The notes: generated by a model from the sequence alone, not told the origin. A stretch of 64,000 nucleotides of DNA from Hamadaea sp. (GCF_013362815.1 NZ_JABFVK010000031.1:173366-237365); one strand, 5' to 3'. Numbered from the stretch's first letter, positions 1 through 8,690 are shown. Made by a program: numbers and translations.

Positions 1-741
1 GACGAGCCGGAGCTTCGGCGGCAGCGCGAAGCGGTCCTCGATCAGGTAGTGGACGAGTTCGTGCCAGAAGGCGGTGGGCAGGTCGACGGCGGTGATGCCG
101 TCCCGCTCGATCAGCCGCAGGAAGCGGGGGAACGACCCGGTGTGGGCGTCGTCGTTCATGACCAGGCAGGCCCCGGTGGTCAGGGTCGGCAGGATCTCTT
201 CGAGGCAGGTGTCCCAGTTGAGCGACGCGAACTGGAGCACCCGGTCGTCCGCCGAGAGGTCGAACAGATCCCGGAGGGAGGCTGTCACGGTGGCGATCGC
301 TCGCCGGGGTGTCACCACGGGCTTGGGCTGCCCGGTCGAGCCCGACGTGAACAGGATGTACGCCGGACGCTCGGCGTCGACGGCGGCGAGCGTCCCCCGG
401 GGAGTGCCGTCGTCGTCGGCGGGCCACGGCACGTCGTCCGGATCGAGCACGCTCCGGCAGCCCGCCGCGGCCAGCATCGCCTGCCGCCGCTGCGCCGGGA
501 ACGCCGGATCGACGGGGCAGTACGTGCCGCCCGCCGCCCAGATGCCGAGCATCGCCGCGACGGTGCCGGCGTTGTGCGCCGCCAGGACGCCCACCGCCCC
601 CGGGCTCGGCCCGACGAGGTCCGCCACCGCCCACACCGCCCGGGCGAGTTCGGCGTACGCGACCGGACGTCCGTTGTGGACGATCGCGGGCCGCCGGGGA
701 CACGTCGCGGCGATCCCCAGAAACGCCTCCATCAGGCTCAA
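1..741 (-). CDS. NRPS-type amino-acid adenylation protein, 3' end missing
   Basis: The minus strand encodes the N-terminal 247 residues of an AMP-forming enzyme that runs off the left edge. The core A3 motif reads YILFTSGSTGQPKPV, followed by an A4-like stretch with NWDTCLEEILPTL. Upstream residues (VAYAELARAV, LGIWAAGGTYCPVDPAFP) are typical of the A1/A2 region of nonribosomal peptide synthetase adenylation domains, so the likely reaction is activation of a carboxylic or amino acid as the acyl adenylate. The TTG at 741 sits six or seven bases after GGGAGG; an in-frame ATG lies at 732. The regulator gene ends 37 bases upstream on the same strand, so the two probably share a transcript. No condensation domain precedes it, so it starts as a stand-alone or initiation A domain. 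The substrate cannot be read because the later specificity residues lie outside the window. Confidence 0.85.
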   Translation of the reverse strand, partial: MSLMEAFLGIAATCPRRPAIVHNGRPVAYAELARAVWAVADLVGPSPGAVGVLAAHNAGTVAAMLGIWAAGGTYCPVDPAFPAQRRQAMLAAAGCRSVLDPDDVPWPADDDGTPRGTLAAVDAERPAYILFTSGSTGQPKPVVTPRRAIATVTASLRDLFDLSADDRVLQFASLNWDTCLEEILPTLTTGACLVMNDDAHTGSFPRFLRLIERDGITAVDLPTAFWHELVHYLIEDRFALPPKLRLV

Positions 742-778
742 CTGCCACCTCCCACCTCGCGGTTCTGCGAGGTGATGG

Positions 779-2557
779 TCACAGTGATCGCTGTAAATCC
801 ACTACAGATTCGATGGGGATCCGCCACGCGTTCGCTTCGTCGCCGCAGCGCCGGGCGAACCGGTGCACCACGTCGTGGAACTGATAGCTGTCCGACCCGG
901 CCGCCACGATCAGGTTCGCCGCGACCAGCTCGTCGAACAACCGCCGAGTCTGGCTGAGCTGGGCGTCCACCGCGTCACGCCGCAACTGGAACGTCGGTTG
1001 CGCGGTCAGTCCCAGCCGCACGAACAGATGCGCGGCCGCCGGGCTGAGCGCGCGGTACGCCGTCGCGAGCGCCGCCTGCACGCTGCGCGGGTCGCCGTCG
1101 AGCATCGGGCCGTCCCCGTTCTCGCCCAGTTCGTCGGCGAACGAGGTGAGCGACTGGCCCGGCCGGGCTGCCAGCAACGCCGCCGCCGTCCGGATGGCCA
1201 GCGGCCAGCCGCCGCACCACCGGATGACGCGATGGACCGCGGGATCGGCGAGCCGTTGCGCGCCGACGATCTGGTCGAGCAGCGCATGGGTGTCCTGCGG
1301 GCTCAGCGGGGCGAGCGGCACCGCCTGCACGGCGTGGTGCGCGGCCAGGGCGGGCAGGCGACGACGGCTGCCGACGAGCAGCTGGCTTGCCGGGTCGGGC
1401 GGCACCAGCGGCAGGATCTGCCCCACCGAGGCGGCGTCGTCGGCGATCACGAGCACCCTCCGGCCGGACACCAGCGTCCGATACAAGGCCACTCGGCCGT
1501 CCACAGTCGCCGGAAGGTCCTCCGGACTCGAACCGAGCGCCGACAGCACCGCCGCCAGGGCGTCCTCCGGCCGGGTCTGCTCACCGCGCAGGTCGAGGAA
1601 GATCTGGCCGTCGGGGAAACGGGCGGCGCTCAAGTGCGCCCAGCGCACCATCAACGCCGTCTTGCCGAGCCCGCCCGCACCCGAGACGAGCAGGATCTGC
1701 GGCTCATCGTGGTGCGCGGTCAGCGCCCGGCTGAGCACCGCCAGCTCCCGGTCGCGGCCGGTGAAGTGGCCGACGCTCGGCGGCAGCTGGGCCGGCCGCA
1801 GGTCGCCGGGGCGGGCCGGTTCGCCCGGTGGCGACGTCGCGGCGTCCTGACCGCGCAGAATCGAGGCGTGCAGGTTCCGCAGGTCGGCGCAGGGATCGCT
1901 GCCGAGCTCCTCGGCCAGCCGTTCCCGCAAAGCCTGGTACGCCCGCAGCGCGTCAGCCTGCCGATGACACCGGTAGAGCGCCGTCATGAGTTGCCCGGTC
2001 AGCCGCTCCCGAAGCGGATGCTCGGCGACGGCCGCACTGATCTCGCCCACCACTCGCAAGTGGTGCCCGGCATCGAGTTCGGCGGCGAAACGCTCCTCCA
2101 GCAAGGCGATCCGCACTTCGTTCAGGCGTACGCGATCCACCTCCAGCCCGGGCGCGCCGACGCCGTCCAACGGTTCGCCGCGCCAGACGGCCAGCGCCTC
2201 GCGAAGCCAGCCGGCGATCTCCCCGGGCGACTTGGCGAGCCTGGACTGCCGGGCCAGTTCCTGGCCGCGGTCGACGTCGACCACACACGCACCCGGATCG
2301 AGCAGATAGCCGGGATGCCGCGTCACCAGCGCATCGCCGATCTTGCGGCGGAGCGACGAGATCAGACCCTGAATCCGCGACTTCGGCGACGCGGGGGGAC
2401 GCTCGTCCCACATACAGTCGATGATCCTTGCCGTGGACACCACGGTCCCCTTGGCCAGCGCGAGGATGGCCACCAGGTTCCGTTCCAGCGGCGACAGCGA
2501 AACCAGCTCCCCCGATAGGCGGACCTCTACGGGTCCTAGCAGATCTACCTCCAGCAT
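779..2557 (-). CDS. SARP-family transcriptional activator with NB-ARC ATPase domain
   Basis: Pathway-type activator of about 592 residues. The order is an OmpR-like winged helix (LLGPVEVRL start, roughly 1-90), a bacterial transcriptional activation domain (about 95-245), then an NB-ARC/STAND nucleotide-binding domain with P-loop GAGGLGKTALMV. It ends soon after an FHDVVHRFAR segment, so the long TPR tail of AfsR-type proteins is missing. The open frame extends upstream to 2725, but the conserved family start is at MLEVDLLGPVEV (2557), preceded by GGATGG; an ATG at 2569 is also possible. It lies directly upstream of the adenylation gene on the same strand. SARPs usually activate antibiotic clusters by binding direct heptamer repeats, so the inference is that it controls the cluster to the left. 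Confidence 0.88.
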   Translation of the reverse strand: MLEVDLLGPVEVRLSGELVSLSPLERNLVAILALAKGTVVSTARIIDCMWDERPPASPKSRIQGLISSLRRKIGDALVTRHPGYLLDPGACVVDVDRGQELARQSRLAKSPGEIAGWLREALAVWRGEPLDGVGAPGLEVDRVRLNEVRIALLEERFAAELDAGHHLRVVGEISAAVAEHPLRERLTGQLMTALYRCHRQADALRAYQALRERLAEELGSDPCADLRNLHASILRGQDAATSPPGEPARPGDLRPAQLPPSVGHFTGRDRELAVLSRALTAHHDEPQILLVSGAGGLGKTALMVRWAHLSAARFPDGQIFLDLRGEQTRPEDALAAVLSALGSSPEDLPATVDGRVALYRTLVSGRRVLVIADDAASVGQILPLVPPDPASQLLVGSRRRLPALAAHHAVQAVPLAPLSPQDTHALLDQIVGAQRLADPAVHRVIRWCGGWPLAIRTAAALLAARPGQSLTSFADELGENGDGPMLDGDPRSVQAALATAYRALSPAAAHLFVRLGLTAQPTFQLRRDAVDAQLSQTRRLFDELVAANLIVAAGSDSYQFHDVVHRFARRCGDEANAWRIPIESVVDLQRSL

Positions 2558-2821
2558 CTGTGCACCCATCCAATACGCGTCGATGCGAATTGTTCCCGCG
2601 AGGCGAGAGTATCGATCGGGACCGCTGTCTTGGACAATCAAGTGGATGAATTGACGACGCCATCCGCGAGACCAAACTCGACCCGCGTACTCATCCGTTC
2701 GGCCGTCTGGGCAGTACCGGATCATACGATCGCGGGGTGGCGCTCAGATCATGGTCACGCAACGTAAGTACGGCCCTCGGCTTGTCGAAGGATTGCGATA
2801 CCTGGTGCTACCTTCAGCGCC

Positions 2822-3445
2822 ATGACGGGGCAGATCACGGCGGCGGAATTCCATGCGGCGAACGGCGTGGCCGACTGGCGGGTGCTGTATCACCTTGTCT
2901 CGGCCCATTTTCCGACCGATTCGCTGACCGGCGGACTCGCACTCGCCACGGAAATCGGCCGCTTGGCCGACCCCGGTGAGCTGCTGAAGATCGATCTGCG
3001 GCCGGACGGTGTCACGGTGAGCCTCCGGAATCGCGATGTCGCGCTCGCCCGGCGCATCTCGGCCGCCGCCCGGGAGCTCGGTCTGATTGCGGACCCGACG
3101 GCGGTCGAGGTGGTCAACGTGACGATCGACGCGCTCGTGATCGCCGACGTGCTGCCGTTCTGGCAGGCGGTCCTCGCGTACGGGCAAGTCGGCGACGACT
3201 ACCTGTTCGATCCTCGGGGACGCGGCCCCGGCTTGGACTTCCAGCAGATGGACGCTCCGCGATCGCAGCGCAACCGCGTCCACCTCGACGTCGCTGTTCC
3301 GCACGACCACGTCGAGGCCCGGATCTCCGCGGCGCTCGCGGCCGGCGGGCGCCTCGTCAGCGACGCGTACGCCCCGAAGTGGTGGGTGCTGGCCGACGCC
3401 GAGGGCAACGAAGCGTGCCTCGCGACGTGGCTCGGCCGCGAGTAA
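2822..3445 (+). CDS. two-domain protein: pterin dehydratase-like plus VOC domain
   Basis: A 207-residue protein. The first about 95 residues resemble the 4a-hydroxytetrahydrobiopterin dehydratase fold (RPDGVTVSLRNRDVALARRISAAAREL). The rest is a glyoxalase/bleomycin-resistance (VOC) unit with RVHLDVAVPHDHVEARI and a C-terminal WWVLADAEGNEACLATW. This fusion is common in actinobacteria and its function is not settled. The first domain lacks an obvious HHP catalytic triplet, so dehydratase activity is doubtful. The ATG lies seven bases after a TACCTT -10 box (2809-2814) with no Shine-Dalgarno, suggesting leaderless translation. It is divergent from the SARP gene and probably unrelated to that cluster. 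Confidence 0.75.
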   Translation: MTGQITAAEFHAANGVADWRVLYHLVSAHFPTDSLTGGLALATEIGRLADPGELLKIDLRPDGVTVSLRNRDVALARRISAAARELGLIADPTAVEVVNVTIDALVIADVLPFWQAVLAYGQVGDDYLFDPRGRGPGLDFQQMDAPRSQRNRVHLDVAVPHDHVEARISAALAAGGRLVSDAYAPKWWVLADAEGNEACLATWLGRE

Positions 3446-3669
3446 TCGGCGGCGTTCATATCTGACTTCATCATGGCGCTGTCGCCCGTTCGGGCGTCGT
3501 CCGTGGTGCGGCGTATGTCTCCTTCTCCGTGACGGCTGACCAGCGCGAACTCGCGATGACATTAATCAATGGGGAACTATCCATGAAAAATTTCTTTGGT
3601 GCTCTTGTGTTCGGAGACGAATATCGCCAGCATTGGTAGCTATCGATTGGGATACCTGGGGAGGTTTAC
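3446..3669 (+). other. intergenic region with a possible 18-codon leader ORF
   Basis: This spacer upstream of the first lysozyme gene is more AT-rich than its surroundings. A short palindrome CGCCCGTTCGGGCG (about 3485-3498) may end the upstream transcript. A small open frame, ATG 3583 to TAG 3639 (18 residues, MKNFFGALVFGDEYRQHW), is preceded by GGGGA at good spacing. It could be a regulatory leader peptide or chance; nothing else supports it. Confidence 0.25.
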
Positions 3670-4422
3670 ATGTCCCATAAGATCACCATTCGCCGATTGG
3701 CCGCAGCGACCCTCACGGCCATTGCGATGACCGCCACCACCTTGGTCGTCAGCGCCAGCCCGGCAGCGGCCGCCACGGTCGCCGGCGTCGACGTCTCGCA
3801 CTACCAGGGGACGATCAACTGGACGAGCGTACGCAACGCCGGCATCCAGTTCGCGTACATCAAGGCGACCGAGGGGACCAGCTACAAGGATTCGGCGTTC
3901 AACGCCAACTACACCAACGCCTACTACGCCGGAGTGATCCGGGGGGCGTACCACTTCGCCCGGCCGAACATCTCCTCCGGCGCGACCCAGGCGAACTACC
4001 TGGCGAGCAACGGCGGCGCGTGGTCGGCCGACAGCCGCACGCTGCCCGCCGCGCTGGACCTGGAGGCGAACCCGTACAGCGGCGGCTACTGCTACGGCCT
4101 GAGCACCTCGGGCATGCGCAGCTGGATTCAGGACTTCCTCAACACCTACAAGTCCCGCACGACCCGGTACGCCGTCATCTACACCACCACGAGCTGGTGG
4201 AACACGTGCACCGGCAGCTGGACCTCGCCATGGGCGAACCACCCGCTGTGGGTGGCCCGCTGGGCGAGTTCGGCCGGCACGCTGCCGGCCGGTGCGCCGG
4301 TCTGGAGCTTCTGGCAGTACACCAGCTCCGGCAGCGTCTCCGGGATCAGCGGCGCGGTCGACCGTGACTACTGGAACGGCGACCGGACTCGGCTGATCGC
4401 GCTGGCGAACAACACCGCCTGA
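3670..4422 (+). CDS. secreted GH25 lysozyme (N,O-diacetylmuramidase type)
   Basis: A 250-residue exported muramidase that would cleave the MurNAc-GlcNAc bond of peptidoglycan. Residues 1-34 form a Sec signal ending in SPAAAA, so the mature protein starts at about ATVAGVDVSHYQG. The GH25 hallmarks are GVDVSHYQGTINW at the mature N-terminus, FAYIKATEGTSYKD, RGAYHFARPN and the acidic LDLEANPYS motif carrying the catalytic carboxylates. There is no cell-wall-binding module. The start follows a GGGGAGG site. It is the first of three secreted wall hydrolases in a row, all on the plus strand. A strong hairpin follows it, so the downstream genes may be partly insulated. Confidence 0.93.
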   Translation: MSHKITIRRLAAATLTAIAMTATTLVVSASPAAAATVAGVDVSHYQGTINWTSVRNAGIQFAYIKATEGTSYKDSAFNANYTNAYYAGVIRGAYHFARPNISSGATQANYLASNGGAWSADSRTLPAALDLEANPYSGGYCYGLSTSGMRSWIQDFLNTYKSRTTRYAVIYTTTSWWNTCTGSWTSPWANHPLWVARWASSAGTLPAGAPVWSFWQYTSSGSVSGISGAVDRDYWNGDRTRLIALANNTA

Positions 4423-4430
4423 GAACCGAC

Positions 4431-4466
4431 TGCGGTACGCGACCCGGCGACGGGCCGCGTACCGCA
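4431..4466 (+). terminator. hairpin after the first GH25 gene
   Basis: Arms TGCGGTACGCG (4431-4441) and CGCGTACCGCA (4456-4466) pair perfectly over 11 bp around a 14-base loop. It sits nine bases after the stop codon. There is no U tract, which is usual for actinobacterial hairpin terminators. Confidence 0.55.
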
Positions 4467-4493
4467 CATCCGTCCGGCGCATAGGGAGGAATC

Positions 4494-5156
4494 ATGAAGC
4501 CTCTTCGTCCGAGCCGCCGCGCGGTGCTCCTCGCCGGTGGCGGTCTGATCCTCGGCGGCGCGGCCGGCCCGTTGCCCGCCCGGCGCACGTATGCCGCAGT
4601 CACCCCACCGCGCGTCTACACCCGCGCCGAGTGGAGCGCCCGGCCGTCGTCGTCGCCGATCACGGTGCTCGCCACGCCACCCGACCACATCGTCGTCCAC
4701 CACACCGCCAGCGGGAACACGACGGACTACTCGCTGCTGCAGGCCGGCCGGTTGTCCCACTGGATTCAGGACCTCCACATGGACACCAACGGCTGGTCCG
4801 ACGCCGGACAGCAACTGACCATCAGCCGCGGTGGCTACGTCCTCGAGGGCCGCGACAAGAGCCTCACCGCGATCAACAACGGTCAGCTCGCAGTCGGCGC
4901 GCAGACCGCGGACCAGAACAGCCACACCATCGGTATCGAGAACGAGGGCATCTACGTCACCCAGAACACCACGACGATGCTGTTCGACTCGCTGGTGCGC
5001 ACCTGTGCCTGGTTGTGCGTCGCCTATGGACTCGACCCGTACGCGTCGATCGTCGGCCATCGGGACTACGTCACCACCACTCAGTGCCCCGGAGACGTCC
5101 TGTACGCACGGCTACCCGAACTCCGTGACCGCACCGACGCCCTGCTGAACGCGTGA
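4494..5156 (+). CDS. secreted N-acetylmuramoyl-L-alanine amidase, PGRP/Amidase_2 type
   Basis: A 220-residue zinc amidase expected to cut the lactyl-amide bond between MurNAc and the stem peptide. The N-terminus PSRRAVLLAGGGLILGG is a twin-arginine signal; the mature protein begins near AAVTPPRVYTRAEW, and the RAEW start is typical of peptidoglycan-recognition proteins. The metal ligands appear as the first His of VVHHTAS, the His of IVGHRDY and the Cys of TQCPGD. The ATG follows AGGGAGGA. It lies between two GH25 lysozyme genes, ten bases before the second, so a co-secreted wall-degrading set is likely. The substrate could be the cell's own wall during growth or sporulation, or the walls of competitors. 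Confidence 0.92.
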   Translation: MKPLRPSRRAVLLAGGGLILGGAAGPLPARRTYAAVTPPRVYTRAEWSARPSSSPITVLATPPDHIVVHHTASGNTTDYSLLQAGRLSHWIQDLHMDTNGWSDAGQQLTISRGGYVLEGRDKSLTAINNGQLAVGAQTADQNSHTIGIENEGIYVTQNTTTMLFDSLVRTCAWLCVAYGLDPYASIVGHRDYVTTTQCPGDVLYARLPELRDRTDALLNA

Positions 5157-5166
5157 GGGGGAAGCC

Positions 5167-5940
5167 ATGAATCGCCGCATCGTCGTGGCAGTCGTCTCCG
5201 TCGTGGCCGCCGCGTCGTCCGCGCTTGCCGTCGTGACCGCGGTCGACGCCGCCGAGTCCGACACCGCACCGCCGATGCAGACGGCCGCCGTCACCGGGAC
5301 CCTCGGCATCGACGTGAACAGCTGGAACGGCAGCATCGACTGGGCTAGTGCGCACACTTCCGGGGTGCAGTGGGCGTACCTCAAGGCGACCGAAGGCACG
5401 AGCGTGAAGGACACCAGCTTCAACACGAATTATCCGGCCGCTTACTACGCAGGCGTCGTCCGCGGCGCGTACCACGTCGCCCGGCCGAACCTGTCGAACG
5501 GGACCGTCCAGGCGGACTTCCTCGCGAGCAACGGCGGAGCCTGGTCGGCCGACGGCAAGACCCTGCCGGCGCTGCTCGACATCGAGCCGAACCCGTTCTC
5601 CGGCGGCTATTGCTATGGCCTCAGCCAGAGTGGGATGGTCAGCTGGATCAACGCGTTCCTCACCGAGTACAAGGCCCGCACGACCCGCTGGGCGGTCATC
5701 CACACCACGTTGTCGTTCTGGAAGATCTGCACCGGCAACTACTCCGGGTTCGCCGGCAAGAGCCCGCTGTCCATCATCCGCTGGGACACCAGCGCCGGTA
5801 CGCTGCCGGCCGGCTGGAGCGTCTACACGTTCTGGCAATCGACCAACTGCCGGGCCACGTCCGGTATCACCGGCTGCGCCGACGGGTCCACTTTCAACGG
5901 TGCGTACGACCGGCTTGTCGCCTTGGCCAACAACACCTGA
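5167..5940 (+). CDS. secreted GH25 lysozyme, second copy
   Basis: A 257-residue paralogue of the first GH25 protein. The signal peptide ends around AVDAAES; the mature enzyme begins LGIDVNSWNGSIDW and retains WAYLKATEGTSVKD, RGAYHVARPN and LLDIEPNPFSGGYCYG. Two differences from the first copy stand out: the Ser-His-Tyr triplet after the first catalytic Asp is Asn-Ser-Trp, and the C-terminus holds an extra cysteine pair region (NCRATSGITGCADG). The acidic residues are kept, so it is probably active with altered specificity. It starts ten bases after the amidase stop with a GAGGGGGAAG site, so it should be cotranscribed with it. A bidirectional terminator follows. Confidence 0.92.
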   Translation: MNRRIVVAVVSVVAAASSALAVVTAVDAAESDTAPPMQTAAVTGTLGIDVNSWNGSIDWASAHTSGVQWAYLKATEGTSVKDTSFNTNYPAAYYAGVVRGAYHVARPNLSNGTVQADFLASNGGAWSADGKTLPALLDIEPNPFSGGYCYGLSQSGMVSWINAFLTEYKARTTRWAVIHTTLSFWKICTGNYSGFAGKSPLSIIRWDTSAGTLPAGWSVYTFWQSTNCRATSGITGCADGSTFNGAYDRLVALANNT

Positions 5941-5944
5941 CAGC

Positions 5945-5978
5945 GTGCCTGGGCCTGCACTCGACCAGGCCCAGGCAC
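5945..5978. terminator. bidirectional hairpin terminator
   Basis: Perfect 13-bp stem GTGCCTGGGCCTG / CAGGCCCAGGCAC with an 8-base loop, exactly between the convergent second GH25 gene and the GH3 gene. Confidence 0.75.
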
Positions 5979-5984
5979 ACCCCA

Positions 5985-8444
5985 TCAGCTGGTGGTGCAG
6001 GCGGTGCCGTTGAGCGTGAAGGCGGTCGGAGCCGGATTCGACCCGGTGTAGCTGCCGTTGAAGCCGATGCTCGTCGACGCGCCGGGCGCGAGCGTGCCGT
6101 TCCAGCTCATGCTGGCCGCTGTGACCTCGGCGCCGGACTGCGTCCACGTCGCCGACCAGCCGTTGGTGACGCGTTGCGTGCCCGGGAAGGCGAAGCGCAG
6201 CGTCCAGCTGGTGATGGTCGTGGTGCCGGTGTTGGTGATCGCGATGCTCGCGCCGAAACCGCCGCCGCCCCAGTCGTTCGCGGTGTAGACCACCTTGCAG
6301 GTGCTCCCGCCGCCGGTGCCCGACGTCGTGAACGTCACCGGTGCCGAGCTGGGGGAGAGGTTGCCCGCGGCGTCCCGGGCCCGGACGGTCAAGCTGTACG
6401 CCGTCGACGGCGTCAGCCCGGTGAGCACGGCCGAAGTCGTCCCCGACGTGCCGATGACCGTGCTGCCGTTGAGGACGTCATAGCCGGTCACGCCGACGTT
6501 GTCGCTCGCGGCCGACCAGGTCAGCGTCGCGCCGCTACTCGTGATGGCAGAGGCGGTCGGCGTACCGGGTGCGGTCGGCGGCGACGTGTCCCCGGTCGCG
6601 TACGCCAGTCCGTAGCCGTAGGGGAACAGGCCGGTCTGGCCGTCGCCGTCGTTGATCGGCTCCTGGCCGGCGCTGGCGGGCCAGGTGACCGGCAGTCTCC
6701 CGGTCGGGGCGTAGTCGCCGAACAGCACGTCGGCCACGCCTTGTCCTTCGGTGCCGGGCAACCACGCCGCCACCAGCGCTCGCCAGTCCGGCAGTTGCGC
6801 GCTGATGTCGAGCGGCCGGCCCGAGACGAGCACCACCACGACCGGTACGCCGCTGGCCTTCAGCGTGCTGAGGGTGGCCAGGTCGGTGCTGTCGAGTCCC
6901 AGCGAACCCGGCCGGTCGCCTTGGCCTTCGGCGTACGGGGTCTCGCCGACGACCGCGATCGCAGCGCGGTAACTGGAGTCGATCCCGCTGCCGTTGACGT
7001 TGTAGGTCACGGTCGCCCCGGAGCCGACGGTGTTCCGGATGCCTTGCAGGATGGTCGTTCCGGGCGTGATCGCCCCGCTGCCGCCCTGCCAGGTGATGGT
7101 CCAGCCACCGCTCTGGTAGCCGATGTTGTCGGCGCTCTTGCCCGCGACGAAGATCTTGCCGCCGGACTTCGCGAGCGGCAGTACGTTGCCGGTGTTCTTC
7201 AGCAGCACCTGCGACTCGCGAACCGCCTGCCGAGCCAGCGCCCGATGGGCGGCGCTGCCGACCGTGCCGGTGTAGGAGCGGTCGGCCATCGGCCGCTCGA
7301 ACAGGCCCAGCTCGAACTTCTTACGCAGGACGCGGCTGACCGCGTCGTCGATCCGAGCCTGACTGACCCGCCCCGCCTGCACCTCCGTACGCAGTAACGA
7401 AATGAAGGTCTTCCACGCGGTGGGCTCCATCGCCATGTCGACGCCGGCGTTGACCGCCGTACGCACATCGGTCGCGGACAACCCGGTCGCGCCGTCGATC
7501 TGGTCGATGCCGTTCCAGTCGGAGACCACGAACCCGGTGAAGCCGAGCTCTCCCTTGAGGACACTGGTGATCAGATACTGGTTGCCGTGCATCTTCGCGC
7601 CGTTGAAGCTGCTGAACGACACCATCACCGAACCGACCCCCTTCTGCACCGCGGCCTGGAACGGCGGGAGGTGGATCGCCCGCAGCTCGGCCTCGGAGAT
7701 CTGGGTGTTGCCCTGGTCCGTTCCGTTGGTGGTGCCGCCGTCGCCTACGTAGTGCTTGGCCGTCGCCAGCACCGACGCCGACCCACCGAGACTCGCGCCT
7801 TGCAGACCGGTGACGATCGTCGTCATCGCCGACGCGATCTCCGGCTTCTCGCCGAACGACTCGTAGGTGCGGCCCCACCGGTCGTTGCGCGCCACACACA
7901 AACACGGCGCGAAGTCCCACTGGACGCCGGTGCCGGTGACCTCCTCGGCCACGGCGCGGCCGATGTCCTGGGCCAGTTGCGGATCGCGGGTGGCCCCGAG
8001 CCCGATGTTGTGCGGGAAGATCGTCGCGCCGACCACATTGTTGTGCCCGTGCACGGCGTCGGCGCCGTAGATCATCGGGATGCGCAACGGGGTGGCCAGC
8101 GCGCCGTTCTGGTATCCGTCGACCATGTCCGCCCAGGCGGTGGGCGTGTTGGAGGACGGCGTCGAGCCGCCGCCGGACAGGATCGAACCCAGCCGGTAGG
8201 TGGTCACGTCGGACGGCGTCGCCGAGCCGCGTTCCGCCTGGGTCATCTGGCCGAGCTTCTCGTCGAGGCTCATCCGGCCGAGCAGGTCCGCGACCCGCGT
8301 GGCGACCGGAAGGCTCGGGTCTTGATAGGGATAGGCGGCCGCACGGGCGACGCCGGACGTCGCGCCGGTGGAGACGGCACAAGTCGCGGCGATCGCCAGG
8401 GTGGCCAGGATCGCGCGGGCGCGCGACGGGGGACGGTGATTCAC
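5985..8444 (-). CDS. secreted GH3 beta-glucosidase with FN3 and CBM2 domains
   Basis: An 819-residue exported glycosidase. The order is: signal peptide (1-36, ending RAAA), GH3 N-terminal barrel (about 45-370), GH3 C-terminal domain (about 395-610), fibronectin type III (about 625-710), and a C-terminal CBM2 cellulose-binding module starting CKVVYTANDWGGGG. The nucleophile lies in GFVVSDWNG, and the KHYVGDGG and EKLGQMTQ motifs are intact. It should hydrolyse terminal beta-glucosides or short cello-oligosaccharides while attached to cellulose. The start is GTG with AAGGAGAG six bases upstream. A CebR-like operator lies about 53 bp upstream, overlapping the -35 region, so induction by cellobiose is a reasonable inference. 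The convergent lysozyme gene shares the terminator. Confidence 0.93.
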   Translation of the reverse strand: MNHRPPSRARAILATLAIAATCAVSTGATSGVARAAAYPYQDPSLPVATRVADLLGRMSLDEKLGQMTQAERGSATPSDVTTYRLGSILSGGGSTPSSNTPTAWADMVDGYQNGALATPLRIPMIYGADAVHGHNNVVGATIFPHNIGLGATRDPQLAQDIGRAVAEEVTGTGVQWDFAPCLCVARNDRWGRTYESFGEKPEIASAMTTIVTGLQGASLGGSASVLATAKHYVGDGGTTNGTDQGNTQISEAELRAIHLPPFQAAVQKGVGSVMVSFSSFNGAKMHGNQYLITSVLKGELGFTGFVVSDWNGIDQIDGATGLSATDVRTAVNAGVDMAMEPTAWKTFISLLRTEVQAGRVSQARIDDAVSRVLRKKFELGLFERPMADRSYTGTVGSAAHRALARQAVRESQVLLKNTGNVLPLAKSGGKIFVAGKSADNIGYQSGGWTITWQGGSGAITPGTTILQGIRNTVGSGATVTYNVNGSGIDSSYRAAIAVVGETPYAEGQGDRPGSLGLDSTDLATLSTLKASGVPVVVVLVSGRPLDISAQLPDWRALVAAWLPGTEGQGVADVLFGDYAPTGRLPVTWPASAGQEPINDGDGQTGLFPYGYGLAYATGDTSPPTAPGTPTASAITSSGATLTWSAASDNVGVTGYDVLNGSTVIGTSGTTSAVLTGLTPSTAYSLTVRARDAAGNLSPSSAPVTFTTSGTGGGSTCKVVYTANDWGGGGFGASIAITNTGTTTITSWTLRFAFPGTQRVTNGWSATWTQSGAEVTAASMSWNGTLAPGASTSIGFNGSYTGSNPAPTAFTLNGTACTTS

Positions 8445-8481
8445 AGATCTCTCCTTAAGGGCGATGAGGAGACGTGATCTG

Positions 8482-8510
8482 AGGATAGGCGCATTGTGGG
8501 AGCGCTTCCA
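8482..8510 (-). promoter_or_regulatory. GH3 promoter with CebR-like operator
   Basis: TGGGAGCGCTTCCA (8497-8510) differs by one base from the CebR consensus TGGGAGCGCTCCCA, the cellobiose-responsive LacI-family box known from Streptomyces. On the minus strand a TGGAAG -35 and a TATCCT -10 (8482-8487) are 17 bp apart, with the operator covering the -35 hexamer. No LacI-family gene lies in the window. Confidence 0.7.
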
Positions 8511-8583
8511 TGCCTCGGGACCTCTTTGCGGTGATACGATCTTGGCGCGTCCTCGAACGGCGAGCTACCAGGAGGTGAGAGCG

Positions 8584-8658
8584 ATGAACGCGTTGACTGT
8601 CATGTGCTCCCACCCGGCCGCGAGGACGCCGGGGTCTTCGTCGGGCTACCCAGCCTGA
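8584..8658 (+). CDS. possible 24-residue leader peptide upstream of the acetyltransferase
   Basis: An ATG follows a strong AGGAGGTG ribosome-binding site and opens a 24-codon frame (MNALTVMCSHPAARTPGSSS onward) that ends 32 bases before the acetyltransferase start. A TACGAT box at about 8534-8539 could be the promoter. The unusually good ribosome site on so short a frame suggests a translated leader, but the peptide is not recognised and chance is possible. Confidence 0.35.
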   Translation: MNALTVMCSHPAARTPGSSSGYPA

Positions 8659-8690
8659 TCGGGAGCGCAAAGCTCTCCGGAAGGAACCCC

